33,980 nucleotides of DNA from an uncultured Muribaculaceae bacterium (lineage in GTDB: Bacteria > Bacteroidota > Bacteroidia > Bacteroidales > Muribaculaceae), in contig CAJUAF010000026.1 of the NCBI GenBank assembly GCA_910584365.1, positions 1 to 33,980 of the forward strand. Direction: 5' to 3'. Under the pieces are notes generated by a model, which did not search any database, had not been told where the DNA came from, and saw only the letters and a program-made list of their open reading frames with translations. Shown in pieces: positions 1-7,058 of this stretch. A program made the translations under genes and the position numbers. Numbering within the stretch: position 1 is the first letter of the stretch; every line of letters begins with the position of its first letter.

Positions 1-568
1 TGTGGCGGATGCGGTAGAGGGTTTCTTTGGTGAGGCCGAGGAAGGAGGCGATTTGTGTTATGGTGGCGGTCTGGAGGAGGCGGGGGTAGCGGGTGATGGC
101 CCAGTGGTAGCGTTCAGGGGCACTGAGGGTCTGCATTACGTGGAGGCGTTCTTCAAGGAAGGAGTTGTAGCGGAAGAGGGCGCTGGTGAGGAATATCAGG
201 GCCGGAACGTCGTCGATGGAGGCTGAGTCTTCCAGGACGTCTTTAATTTTGAGGTGGGGGATGTAGACGATGTCGGTGGGTTCCAGGAACTGGATGGAGA
301 GAGTGTCGGGATGGTTTTTGAGGATGGCGCTTCCGGTGAGGATGAATTCGTCGTCGAAGCAGAAGGATATGGTATGTTCGCGGCCTCCCTGGGTGAAGAA
401 TACTCGGGCTGAGCCTTTTTCGATGTAGTAGGCGTAGGTTGCGATGTTGATAGCTCCGCGTATGGTCTCTCCCTTGCGGAAGGAGCGTTGCTGCATGGTG
501 GAGTAGAGGCTTTGTTCTATCTCGGGGGTGATGCGGGCGAATTGGCGTATGTGTTCGATGGGGTGCAT
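1..568 (-). CDS. Crp/Fnr-family transcriptional regulator, C-terminus cut by window edge
   Basis: The frame is open from an ATG at 568 through base 2, giving 189 codons without a stop; the end lies outside the window. The N-terminal part reads as a cyclic-nucleotide-binding (cupin) fold, with segments such as RKGETIRG, GSARVFFTQGG and SFCFDDEFILTG. A long helix follows (about residues 130-150). The last visible residues, TITQIASFLGLTKETLYRIR, are a typical Crp-type helix-turn-helix recognition segment, so little is missing. The ATG lies 13 bp after the stop of the upstream exported protein, so it is probably the last gene of that operon. The effector is unknown: the classical cAMP-contact arginine/glutamate set is not obvious and there are no Fnr-type cysteines. 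Class assignment is confident; target genes are not known. Confidence 0.85.
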   Translation of the reverse strand, partial: MHPIEHIRQFARITPEIEQSLYSTMQQRSFRKGETIRGAINIATYAYYIEKGSARVFFTQGGREHTISFCFDDEFILTGSAILKNHPDTLSIQFLEPTDIVYIPHLKIKDVLEDSASIDDVPALIFLTSALFRYNSFLEERLHVMQTLSAPERYHWAITRYPRLLQTATITQIASFLGLTKETLYRIRH

Positions 569-581
569 GGCGGAAGCGTGG

Positions 582-1073
582 TCAGCGGATGATGACTGTG
601 TCGGGGCGTATGGTTACGTCGTAGGGGGTGGCGGATTTGCGTGGGCGCGGTCCGCGGAGATAATAATATGTCCTCTGTATGTCCCAGGTCGGGATATCGA
701 TGCGGCGTGCCTGGTGCGGGGGAATTTCGATGGACTGCCACAGGGTACGGCTGTGAATAAGCCGTGCGGAGGTGTCGAAGTAGTCGATTGTGAAGTTTAT
801 CTTCTCGATTGTCGATGAGTCAGACAGGTTTTCGATGAAGATGGTCTCGCGGGGAGCGCGGAGGGATTTTTCGTAACCGCAGAAGCGGAGGACGCCGACA
901 GGGTGGGGAATTGTATCCGCGAGTAGAACCGCCGAGTCCCGGGGACAGGAAATGGCGGGGGAGAGCCGCAGGTGTTTGCGGGTGGTGGAGACTTTATCAG
1001 CGGTCAGACTCAGCGTAACCGGGATAAACAGCACCAGAAATATGGAGCGGAGTATTTTCATAAGGTAGCTCAT
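582..1073 (-). CDS. small exported protein of unknown function, FxLYD-like
   Basis: The start at 1073 is chosen because its ATG overlaps the stop of the upstream gene as ATGA, a translational-coupling arrangement; longer upstream starts would run deeper into that gene. The product is about 163 residues. It begins with a signal peptide or membrane anchor (MSYLMKILRSIFLVLFIPVT). The second half has alternating hydrophobic strands (IFIENLSDSSTIEKINFTI, then DYFDTSARLIHSRTLWQSIE) resembling the immunoglobulin-like FxLYD fold, which describes a bound or neighbouring chain rather than an enzyme. No catalytic motif is visible. A periplasmic or envelope location is inferred from the leader. Its place between another exported protein and a Crp-like regulator suggests a shared envelope task that I cannot name. 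Confidence 0.72.
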   Translation of the reverse strand: MSYLMKILRSIFLVLFIPVTLSLTADKVSTTRKHLRLSPAISCPRDSAVLLADTIPHPVGVLRFCGYEKSLRAPRETIFIENLSDSSTIEKINFTIDYFDTSARLIHSRTLWQSIEIPPHQARRIDIPTWDIQRTYYYLRGPRPRKSATPYDVTIRPDTVIIR

Positions 1074-1732
1074 AGGTAACGCGGTTGCTGCGGATTCATC
1101 GGTTCGGGCCACAGGCGGATGAATCCGTTGAGATCTGCCGGAGTATCGTCCCTGAATTTTACGGCGCTACGGAACATATAGGGAAGAAACCGCCAGGGAT
1201 TTATAGTGATTCCTTTGTGGACAGCCCGGAGGGTAAGATGTCCGTCATCAGCAAGCGTCATAATGAATTTCTTTCGGGAAGTAAGGGTGAATCCTTTCTC
1301 TTTGGTATAAAGCCACGCTTCATAGACTCCCGGTTTTGCCGATGGTGCGCCCCAACCCATTACTGTGCCCGGCTGGAGACGAGGGGATGGAGAATCCAGC
1401 AGAATAAGAACAGATTCGGAGGTTAAAGAGCGTTTTTTATCCTTGAAAATAATTCCGTGGGTACGTTCCCAGGCCGCAAGTGGCACTATTGCCACTACCG
1501 CCCCTCCGCCGGTCATGCGCCATATCCCTTTGATGCCGTCGGCGCCCTCATGGCGCAGAATCTCCATAATTTCCGATTCAACGGGACTGGCGGCGTAAAC
1601 TCCGGGTGCTTTATCATCCGGGACAGCCCTGCTTTCCGCGTGGGCCGCAACGCCATATAACGGCAACAGAAGCGCTACCGTCGACGCCCACTTCGATAGG
1701 AGCCGCATCACATATTCCGGAAGCATTTTCAT
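1070..1732 (-). CDS. exported protein of unknown function
   Basis: This is a 220-residue protein starting with MKMLPEYVMRLLSKWAST and a hydrophobic stretch ending near VAAHAES, a plausible signal peptide. The mature part has the look of a conserved Bacteroidales hypothetical family: a region GIKGIWRMTGGGAVVAIVPL, a second block LQPGTVMGWGAPSAKPGVYE and a C-terminal block WRFLPYMFRSAVKFRDDTP. No known enzyme motif is seen. The start overlaps the stop of the acetyltransferase gene upstream by 4 bp (ATGA), and its own stop overlaps the next gene in the same way, so three genes are tightly coupled. The function is unknown; the beta-rich pattern would fit a soluble periplasmic domain. Confidence 0.75.
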   Translation of the reverse strand: MKMLPEYVMRLLSKWASTVALLLPLYGVAAHAESRAVPDDKAPGVYAASPVESEIMEILRHEGADGIKGIWRMTGGGAVVAIVPLAAWERTHGIIFKDKKRSLTSESVLILLDSPSPRLQPGTVMGWGAPSAKPGVYEAWLYTKEKGFTLTSRKKFIMTLADDGHLTLRAVHKGITINPWRFLPYMFRSAVKFRDDTPADLNGFIRLWPEPMNPQQPRYL

Positions 1733-2688
1733 TCCCGCGGGCTCAGAGGCATTAAATACGTATCATATACAACGGCTCTTCCTCCGAACGAAATCTTCTG
1801 GCGCGCCAATCCCTCATTAAGATAGCGGCCTGCATCTTCATTGCAGGTGCCGAAATCAAACCACCGGTAACCTGTCTGCCTGGAGCGCTGGATAAGCAAG
1901 GAAAAGAGCAGCGGAAGCGCATTAAGACGTTTCCCTTCCGGCCCGGATGCGATATACTGGGCATGAACCACTTGTCCGGAGATATAGAGCAGCGTTCCGG
2001 CCAGCATTGTGCCATGCCTGAGAACGGCAAAGAGCCGGATATTGTCAGGAAAACGTTTTTTCAACAGGGTGATCTCTTCAAGCGAGTGGACGGGTCTGAC
2101 TCCGTATCTGTCGGAAAGCAGTTCCGACAGAATCCTCCAGAATGATTCCAGATCATCCGACTCGACCACCTGCAGTCCTTCCGCGACAGCCTGGCGCGTT
2201 TTGCGCCGCATTGCCGCGTCCGGCGCCGCATCGGTCAGCAGGTCCAGGGCTACCGACACCTGCGAGACGGTGCGGACAGCGTTGTGGCGGAACAGCATAT
2301 ATAGATCCTCCTGCGAGGGACCGTTGCTGTAAATATACGGTACCGGCTTGTAGAGCAGCTTCCTGAACCCTTGGGCGGTAAGGAAGCTGTCGGCCTCCTG
2401 CTGGATGTTCAGCAGCGATATAACGTCGAAATCCCTGTATCCTCCTATCCATCCGCCGAAGGTCAGCCCGGCATGGGATTTCAGCGTCTCTCCGTCGGCA
2501 TTGGCCGGGAGAAGGGCCACAATCTTCCCTTTCCCGTTGCGGGCTACCAGAGAACAGTCCCGGAAGCGGTCGGCATGGTAATCCATGTAGTCCCGCAGAA
2601 AAAGAAACGTGCCATTGCGGGACGCACGCACGAAAGCGTCCCATTGCTCCCTGAGAGCGGGAGAATATTGTTCTACGGAGTATTCCAT
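1729..2688 (-). CDS. GNAT-fold acetyltransferase, FemAB/BioF2-like
   Basis: This 319-residue protein has two GNAT-like halves. The N-terminal half contains WDAFVRASRNGTFLFLRDYM and a NGKGKIVALLPA strand. The C-terminal half contains LEEITLLKKRFPDNIRLFAV, GTMLAGTLLYISGQVVHAQY and the ending WFDFGTCNEDAGRYLNEGLA, which are hallmarks of the BioF2-like/FemAB group (Pfam Acetyltransf_6). Members transfer acyl or aminoacyl groups, often to cell-envelope or exopolysaccharide precursors; the substrate here is unknown. It is the first gene of a coupled operon with two exported proteins and a Crp-like regulator. The start is 23 bp after a strong terminator, and I found no clear promoter box in that gap, so either transcription reads through or a noncanonical promoter is used. 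Confidence 0.82.
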   Translation of the reverse strand: MEYSVEQYSPALREQWDAFVRASRNGTFLFLRDYMDYHADRFRDCSLVARNGKGKIVALLPANADGETLKSHAGLTFGGWIGGYRDFDVISLLNIQQEADSFLTAQGFRKLLYKPVPYIYSNGPSQEDLYMLFRHNAVRTVSQVSVALDLLTDAAPDAAMRRKTRQAVAEGLQVVESDDLESFWRILSELLSDRYGVRPVHSLEEITLLKKRFPDNIRLFAVLRHGTMLAGTLLYISGQVVHAQYIASGPEGKRLNALPLLFSLLIQRSRQTGYRWFDFGTCNEDAGRYLNEGLARQKISFGGRAVVYDTYLMPLSPRE

Positions 2689-2710
2689 CTGCGGGGGCTG
2701 TTGCAGTATT

Positions 2711-2756
2711 AAAAAACACCTCCGGCAGGAGCCGTAAAGATGGCTGTGCCGGAGGT
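2711..2756 (-). terminator. intrinsic terminator after the zinc-ribbon gene
   Basis: A 10-bp perfect inverted repeat (arms 2718-2727 and 2747-2756) has a further AGCC/GGCT pairing inside the loop. On the minus strand it is followed at once by six T residues (2716-2711). It sits 31 bp beyond the stop of the zinc-ribbon gene and ends the aspS-NIF3-zinc-ribbon unit. Confidence 0.9.
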
Positions 2757-2787
2757 TTATGAGATTGATAAGAATTATTCCGGTGCC

Positions 2788-3564
2788 TTACTTGGCAGGA
2801 GCTTCCTCCTGGATACCGGCGATTTCGGGGTCGATCAGAATACGTCCGCAGTATTCGCAGACGATAATCTTCTTATGCATCTTGATTTCAAGCTGACGCT
2901 GGGGCGGAATACGGTTGAAGCAGCCGCCGCAGGCATTACGCTGGATGTAAACCACGCCGAGGCCGTTGCGGGCATTCTTTCGGATACGCTTGAATGCGGC
3001 CAGGGTGCGTGCATCGATCATAGGCTCCAGGTCCTTGGCCTGCTGACGCAGACGCTCCTCGTCCTGGCGGGTCTCGCTTACGATTTCCTCAAGCTCGGCG
3101 CGTTTCTCGGCCAGCACGTGTTCATGGTCGGTCACCTTCTCTTCGGTGGCCTCGATGTCGCGGGTACGGTTCTCGATGCTGCGGTTATATTCGCCGATAT
3201 GCTTTTCGGCCAGTTCGATTTCGAGGGTCTGGAATTCCACCTCCTTTGAAAGAAGGTCAAACTCGCGGTTGTTGCGTACATTGTCGAGCTGCTCCTTGTA
3301 ACGGGCGATTTTGTTCTGGGAATCAGCGATTTTTTCCTTCTCCTGAGCGAGCTTCTGCCTGAGGGCCTCGATTTCCGCCTTATAGTTGGAAATACGGGTG
3401 TGGAGACCTTCGAGATTGTCTTCCAGGTCTTTCACTTCCAGGGGGAGTTCACCGCGGATAGTCTTGATGCGGTCTATTTCCGTCAGCACAGTCTGGAGCT
3501 TGTAGAGAGATTTCAGACGGCTCTCGACGGAGAGATTTTCGGATTTTATTTTATCAGTAGCCAT
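2788..3564 (-). CDS. C4-type zinc-ribbon coiled-coil protein (CdsZ/zf-RING_7 family)
   Basis: The product is 258 residues. Residues about 15-195 are a continuous charged coiled coil rich in E, K, R, L and Q. Residues 212-239 form a zinc ribbon with four cysteines (C212, C215, C236, C239) in CGGCFNRIPPQR and IVCEYCGRIL. This is the architecture of Pfam PF02591 (CdsZ), a putative nucleic-acid- or protein-binding chaperone-like family present in most Bacteroidota. It follows the NIF3-family gene by 28 bp, and this NIF3 plus zinc-ribbon pairing is commonly conserved, so the two may act together. The enzymatic activity is unknown. The start ATG at 3564 is the natural one; the reading frame upstream belongs to the neighbour. 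Confidence 0.9.
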   Translation of the reverse strand: MATDKIKSENLSVESRLKSLYKLQTVLTEIDRIKTIRGELPLEVKDLEDNLEGLHTRISNYKAEIEALRQKLAQEKEKIADSQNKIARYKEQLDNVRNNREFDLLSKEVEFQTLEIELAEKHIGEYNRSIENRTRDIEATEEKVTDHEHVLAEKRAELEEIVSETRQDEERLRQQAKDLEPMIDARTLAAFKRIRKNARNGLGVVYIQRNACGGCFNRIPPQRQLEIKMHKKIIVCEYCGRILIDPEIAGIQEEAPAK

Positions 3565-3592
3565 GCTATGTAGTTATTCAAACAAAAAGAGG

Positions 3593-4363
3593 TCAGACGT
3601 AGACCACCGGATTTTCTTCTTCAGTTGATTTCCAGACTGCAAAGTTAGGAAATTTTTCAGAAATGACACGATAAAAAAGGTCTTTTGTGCATTGTTCGGT
3701 CTCAAAATGTCCGGCATCGACCAGGAGAAGGTCATCCGCATGGTCGATAAACTGGTTGAGCTTGCAGTCGGCGGTGACGTAAGCCTGGGCGCCGCGGCCG
3801 AGAGCCTGTGGCAGAAACTCCGCTGCCGCGCCTCCGCAGAGACCCACGCGTCCGATGGTCCAGCCGTCGAAAGGTATGCGGGAACATTTCAGCACCCGGG
3901 CGCCGAAAGCCTGCTTCACTTTATCGGCGAATTCATCCCAGACCAAAGCCGGCTCCAGATCACCGATGACTCCCAGGCCCGAAGAATCGAGTTCCTCGAC
4001 ATTCTTCAGCCCGAGACGCCGCGCCATCTCCCAGGAAACACCGCCGGGAGCGCAGTCCGTGGCCGTATGCGAGGAATAGACGGAGATTCCGCGCCGCAAC
4101 GCTCCGGCCACGCACCGTTCCACCCGGTCGCGGCCAGTGATGCGTTTCAGCCCCTTGAAAATAAGAGGATGATGGGACACAATCAGGTTGCATCCCCGCC
4201 TGGCGGCCTCCAGCAGGACCGGTGGCGTCACATCCACACAGAGCAACACTCCGGTACATTCCGCATCCGGCTCGCCCAGCTGCCACCCCGAGTTGTCCCA
4301 CGCCTCCTGGAAAGAAAGCGGGGCAAACTCTTCAATGGCATTTATGATTTCGCGGTTTGTCAT
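3593..4363 (-). CDS. NIF3-family dinuclear metal-centre protein (YbgI-like)
   Basis: This 256-residue protein has the NIF3 metal-site motifs: IVSHHPLIFKGL (H64, H65), YSSHTATDCAPGGVS (D103) and, near the C-terminus, DAGHFETEQ, which supplies the last His and Glu. Family members form toroidal hexamers binding two metals. They are often annotated as GTP cyclohydrolase 1 type 2 homologues, but the physiological reaction is unsettled. The usual HTNLD motif is HTATD here and the usual D-K-Y-H segment is DCKLNQF, so two second-shell positions differ while the direct ligands appear kept. It lacks the PII-like insertion seen in longer members. It lies between aspS (32 bp) and the zinc-ribbon gene (28 bp), probably in one transcript. 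Confidence 0.9.
   Translation of the reverse strand: MTNREIINAIEEFAPLSFQEAWDNSGWQLGEPDAECTGVLLCVDVTPPVLLEAARRGCNLIVSHHPLIFKGLKRITGRDRVERCVAGALRRGISVYSSHTATDCAPGGVSWEMARRLGLKNVEELDSSGLGVIGDLEPALVWDEFADKVKQAFGARVLKCSRIPFDGWTIGRVGLCGGAAAEFLPQALGRGAQAYVTADCKLNQFIDHADDLLLVDAGHFETEQCTKDLFYRVISEKFPNFAVWKSTEEENPVVYV
3640..3647 (-). promoter_or_regulatory. possible internal -7 box for the zinc-ribbon gene
   Basis: TAACTTTG on the minus strand matches the Bacteroidota -7 consensus TAnnTTTG, 75 bp before the zinc-ribbon start. It lies inside the NIF3 coding end and no -33 TTTG is evident, so it may be chance. Confidence 0.3.
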
Positions 4364-4395
4364 TTAGCAACGTCGGAAATTATTGAATTCCGGTC

Positions 4396-6168
4396 TCAGG
4401 CCTGGGGCTGTTTATCCTTGAGATCCACGGCCAGCTGAAGTTCGTCGAGCTGCCTGGGGTCGAGGGGAGCTGGAGCGTCAAGCATGACATCGCGTCCCGA
4501 ATTGTTCTTCGGGAAAGCCATGCAGTCGCGGATACTGTCGAGACCGGCGAAAAGACTTACCCAGCGGTCGAGGCCATAGGCCAGACCTCCGTGAGGGGGC
4601 GCTCCGTATTTGAAAGCGTTCATCAGGAAGCCGAACTGCTCCTGTGCCTTCTCGGGCGTAAAGCCCAGAATCTCGAACATCTTGGCCTGGAGCTGGGAGT
4701 CATGGATACGGATGGAACCCCCTCCGACTTCCACGCCGTTGACAACCATGTCATAGGCATCGGCGCGGACAGCTTCCGGCGTTGTGTCAAGCAGGGGGAT
4801 ATCCTCGTCTTTGGGATGGGTGAAGGGATGGTGCATGGCCATCAGACGCTGCTCCTCGTCGGACCACTCGAACATCGGGAAGTCCACCACCCAGAGGCAG
4901 GCGAATTTGTTCTTGTCGCGCAGACCAAGGCGATTGCCCATCTCCAGGCGAAGCTCGCAAAGCTGCTTGCGCGTCTTCATGGCGTCGTCGCCCGAAAGAA
5001 TCAGAATCAGGTCGCCGGGAACGGCGTTGAAAGCCTCTTTCATCTTCTGGAGAACCTCCTGGGAGTAGAACTTGTCGACAGAAGACTTGACAGTGCCGTC
5101 CGGCTCCACGCGGGCATATACCATACCCTTGGCTCCGATTTGCGGACGTTTCACAAATTCCGTCAGCTGGTCAAGCTGCTTGCGGGTGTATGAAGCCGCG
5201 CCTTTGGCGCAGATACCGCCGATATAGGCCGCGTTGTCGAAGACGACGAAACCGTATCCCTTGAGGATATCCATGAGTTCCACGAACTTCATGTCGAAAC
5301 GGAGGTCGGGCTTGTCGGAACCGTAGTATTTCATTGCCTCCGACCAGGGCATACGGATGAACGGTTCGGTCAGTTCCACTCCGCGCAATTCCTTGAACAG
5401 ATGCTTGGCCATTCCCTCGAAGAGGCTGATGACATCCTCCTGCTCCACATAGCTCATCTCGCAGTCAATCTGGGTGAACTCAGGCTGACGGTCGGCGCGG
5501 AGGTCTTCGTCGCGGAAACACTTTACAATCTGGAAGTAGCGGTCCATCCCCGAAACCATCAGAAGCTGTTTGAGAGTCTGGGGGGACTGGGGAAGGGCGT
5601 AGAACTGCCCCGGATTCATACGGGAGGGGACCACGAAGTCGCGCGCGCCCTCGGGGGTTGAGCCGACGAGCATAGGAGTCTCGATTTCCAGGAACCCTTT
5701 CGAGTCGAGATAGCGGCGCACCTCCATCGTCATCTTGTGGCGCAACTCGAGATTCTTGCGCACGCAGGGACGACGCAGGTCAAGGTAACGGTACTTCATG
5801 CGCAGGTCGTCGCCGCCGTCCGATTCATCCTCGATTGTGAAAGGAGGAATTTCGGAAGGATTGAGAACCTTCAGCCCGGAAGCGATGATTTCGATATCGC
5901 CCGTAGGCAGATTGGGGTTCTTAGAAGAACGCTCGGCTACGGTGCCGGTAATCTGGATTACGTATTCGCGTCCCAGGTGGTTGGCCTGTTCGCAAAGCTG
6001 GGCATTGTCGGCGTTGTTGAATACAATCTGGGTGATTCCATACCGGTCGCGGAGGTCAATGAACGTCATACCGCCCATTTTTCTGACGCGCTGTACCCAC
6101 CCGGCCAGGGTGACGGTCTTACCGGCATCGGCAAGACGAAGCTCGCCGCACGTGTTTGTCCTGTACAT
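4396..6168 (-). CDS. aspS: aspartyl-tRNA synthetase
   Basis: The 590 residues match the usual length of bacterial AspRS. The N-terminal OB-fold anticodon-binding domain contains LAGWVQRVRKMGGMTFIDLR (residues 21-40). The class II catalytic core has motif 2, FRDEDLRADRQPEFTQID (218-235), and motif 3 within PHGGLAYGLDRW near the C-terminus. Between them is the bacterial insertion domain, with GGGSIRIHDSQLQ and HHPFTHP before motif 3. It charges tRNA-Asp in the cytoplasm. The start MYRTNTCGEL is the normal one, with a Bacteroidota -7 box about 100 bp upstream. It heads a unit with the NIF3-family and zinc-ribbon genes. Whether it is discriminating (Asp only) or also charges tRNA-Asn cannot be settled from one gene. 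Confidence 0.98.
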   Translation of the reverse strand: MYRTNTCGELRLADAGKTVTLAGWVQRVRKMGGMTFIDLRDRYGITQIVFNNADNAQLCEQANHLGREYVIQITGTVAERSSKNPNLPTGDIEIIASGLKVLNPSEIPPFTIEDESDGGDDLRMKYRYLDLRRPCVRKNLELRHKMTMEVRRYLDSKGFLEIETPMLVGSTPEGARDFVVPSRMNPGQFYALPQSPQTLKQLLMVSGMDRYFQIVKCFRDEDLRADRQPEFTQIDCEMSYVEQEDVISLFEGMAKHLFKELRGVELTEPFIRMPWSEAMKYYGSDKPDLRFDMKFVELMDILKGYGFVVFDNAAYIGGICAKGAASYTRKQLDQLTEFVKRPQIGAKGMVYARVEPDGTVKSSVDKFYSQEVLQKMKEAFNAVPGDLILILSGDDAMKTRKQLCELRLEMGNRLGLRDKNKFACLWVVDFPMFEWSDEEQRLMAMHHPFTHPKDEDIPLLDTTPEAVRADAYDMVVNGVEVGGGSIRIHDSQLQAKMFEILGFTPEKAQEQFGFLMNAFKYGAPPHGGLAYGLDRWVSLFAGLDSIRDCMAFPKNNSGRDVMLDAPAPLDPRQLDELQLAVDLKDKQPQA

Positions 6169-6271
6169 GGTCTATGTTGTGTTGAATCTTGTAAATCGGA
6201 AAACAATAGTCTGGGGGGCGCAGCACGCCCCGGTACGGTGCAGGAGAGAGCAAAGCACACATAACCAACTG

Positions 6272-6279
6272 CAAAGTTA
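6272..6279 (-). promoter_or_regulatory. -7 box of the aspS unit
   Basis: TAACTTTG on the minus strand, about 100 bp before the aspS start, fits the Bacteroidota TAnnTTTG -7 element. No TTTG is seen at the expected -33 distance. The rest of the 6169-6414 gap shows no gene, RNA or clear terminator. Confidence 0.55.
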
Positions 6280-6414
6280 CACAGAAAATCGGAAAATTCC
6301 CCTATAATTCTCCCGGAAAAAATCAGACCCGCCGCAAAGTCTCCGGAGGGGACTTCGGACGGGAGCGTCGGCAGCCGTGAATTGAGGTTATGGTGGAAAG
6401 CCGGAGGAAAAAGG

Positions 6415-6765
6415 TCAGGCCTGGGCGGTCAGCATGGATCGCACGCGGTCGAGGAGCGTCAGACCGATTTCCCTGAGATGGACGCTGACCGAACCGTCCT
6501 CCTTGCTGATAAAGATAATCGAGGAATGAAGCACGATGGCCACCGCCTCGTCGAAATCCAGGATGGCGTGTATATGGCTGACGGGAATCTTGTGGAAAGG
6601 GGAATTGGAGTCCACGGAGTTGAGAACAAGATTCTCTCCGTCGATTTCGATGCCCGCTTCCATGGGGACTTTCTCGAAAAGCAGGGGGATATCCAGCTCA
6701 TCGGGCGATGCAGGACGTTTGCGGAATTTCTTATATATCGAGTCTATTGCTTTCTTCTGAATCAT
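6415..6765 (-). CDS. small conserved protein of unknown function
   Basis: This 116-residue soluble protein has no signal peptide or membrane segment. It starts with a basic helix (MIQKKAIDSIYKKFRKRP), then an acidic beta-rich core with VPMEAGIEIDGENLVLNSVD and PVSHIHAILDFDEAVAIVLH, and ends with a helix (VHLREIGLTLLDRVRSMLTA). Similar small proteins occur as hypotheticals in Bacteroidales, but I recognise no named domain. It is a single-gene unit with its own probable -7 box at 6887-6894 and no co-directional partner closer than aspS, whose promoter follows its end. No terminator with a T-run was found downstream. Confidence 0.72.
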   Translation of the reverse strand: MIQKKAIDSIYKKFRKRPASPDELDIPLLFEKVPMEAGIEIDGENLVLNSVDSNSPFHKIPVSHIHAILDFDEAVAIVLHSSIIFISKEDGSVSVHLREIGLTLLDRVRSMLTAQA

Positions 6766-6886
6766 AGCCTGTATTTTAGATTTAAAGCGCCATACATTGC
6801 ACAGTGCTTAAAATAAATGTCGTAAGGGGCGGACATCGCCTGTCCGGAATGTCATTTATATAACCACCGGCAGGAAGATTTTGTTG

Positions 6887-6894
6887 CAAAGATA
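6887..6894 (-). promoter_or_regulatory. -7 box of the small-protein gene at 6415-6765
   Basis: TATCTTTG on the minus strand, about 120 bp upstream of the start codon, fits TAnnTTTG. The surrounding gap (6766-7058) is AT-rich and holds only this box and the terminator at 6980-7029. Confidence 0.5.
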
Positions 6895-6979
6895 TGGATT
6901 TTTTCCTGAATATAAAATAAATATTGCACTTTTTGCGGTCATTTATGGGAAATGTAATCCGACTGCACTCTCTCCGTCA

Positions 6980-7029
6980 GGGCGAAAAACAAGGCGATGT
7001 GCCAAAATTTTGAATTCTGACACATCGCC
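6980..7029 (-). terminator. intrinsic terminator of the methylmalonyl-CoA decarboxylase operon
   Basis: Arms 6993-7001 and 7021-7029 are a perfect 9-bp repeat. Counting G-U pairs in RNA, the minus-strand stem continues to 17 bp with a 3-nt loop. The hairpin is followed on the minus strand by TTGTTTTT. It lies 30 bp past the oadB stop. Confidence 0.93.
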
Positions 7030-7058
7030 CCGACAGTATTTTATACAGGAAGTATCGT

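Noticed and set aside
6301..6414. possible terminator (AAGTCTCC/GGGGACTT hairpin) after the small gene at 6415
   Set aside because: The stem is only 8 bp with a G-U pair and no T-run follows on the minus strand.
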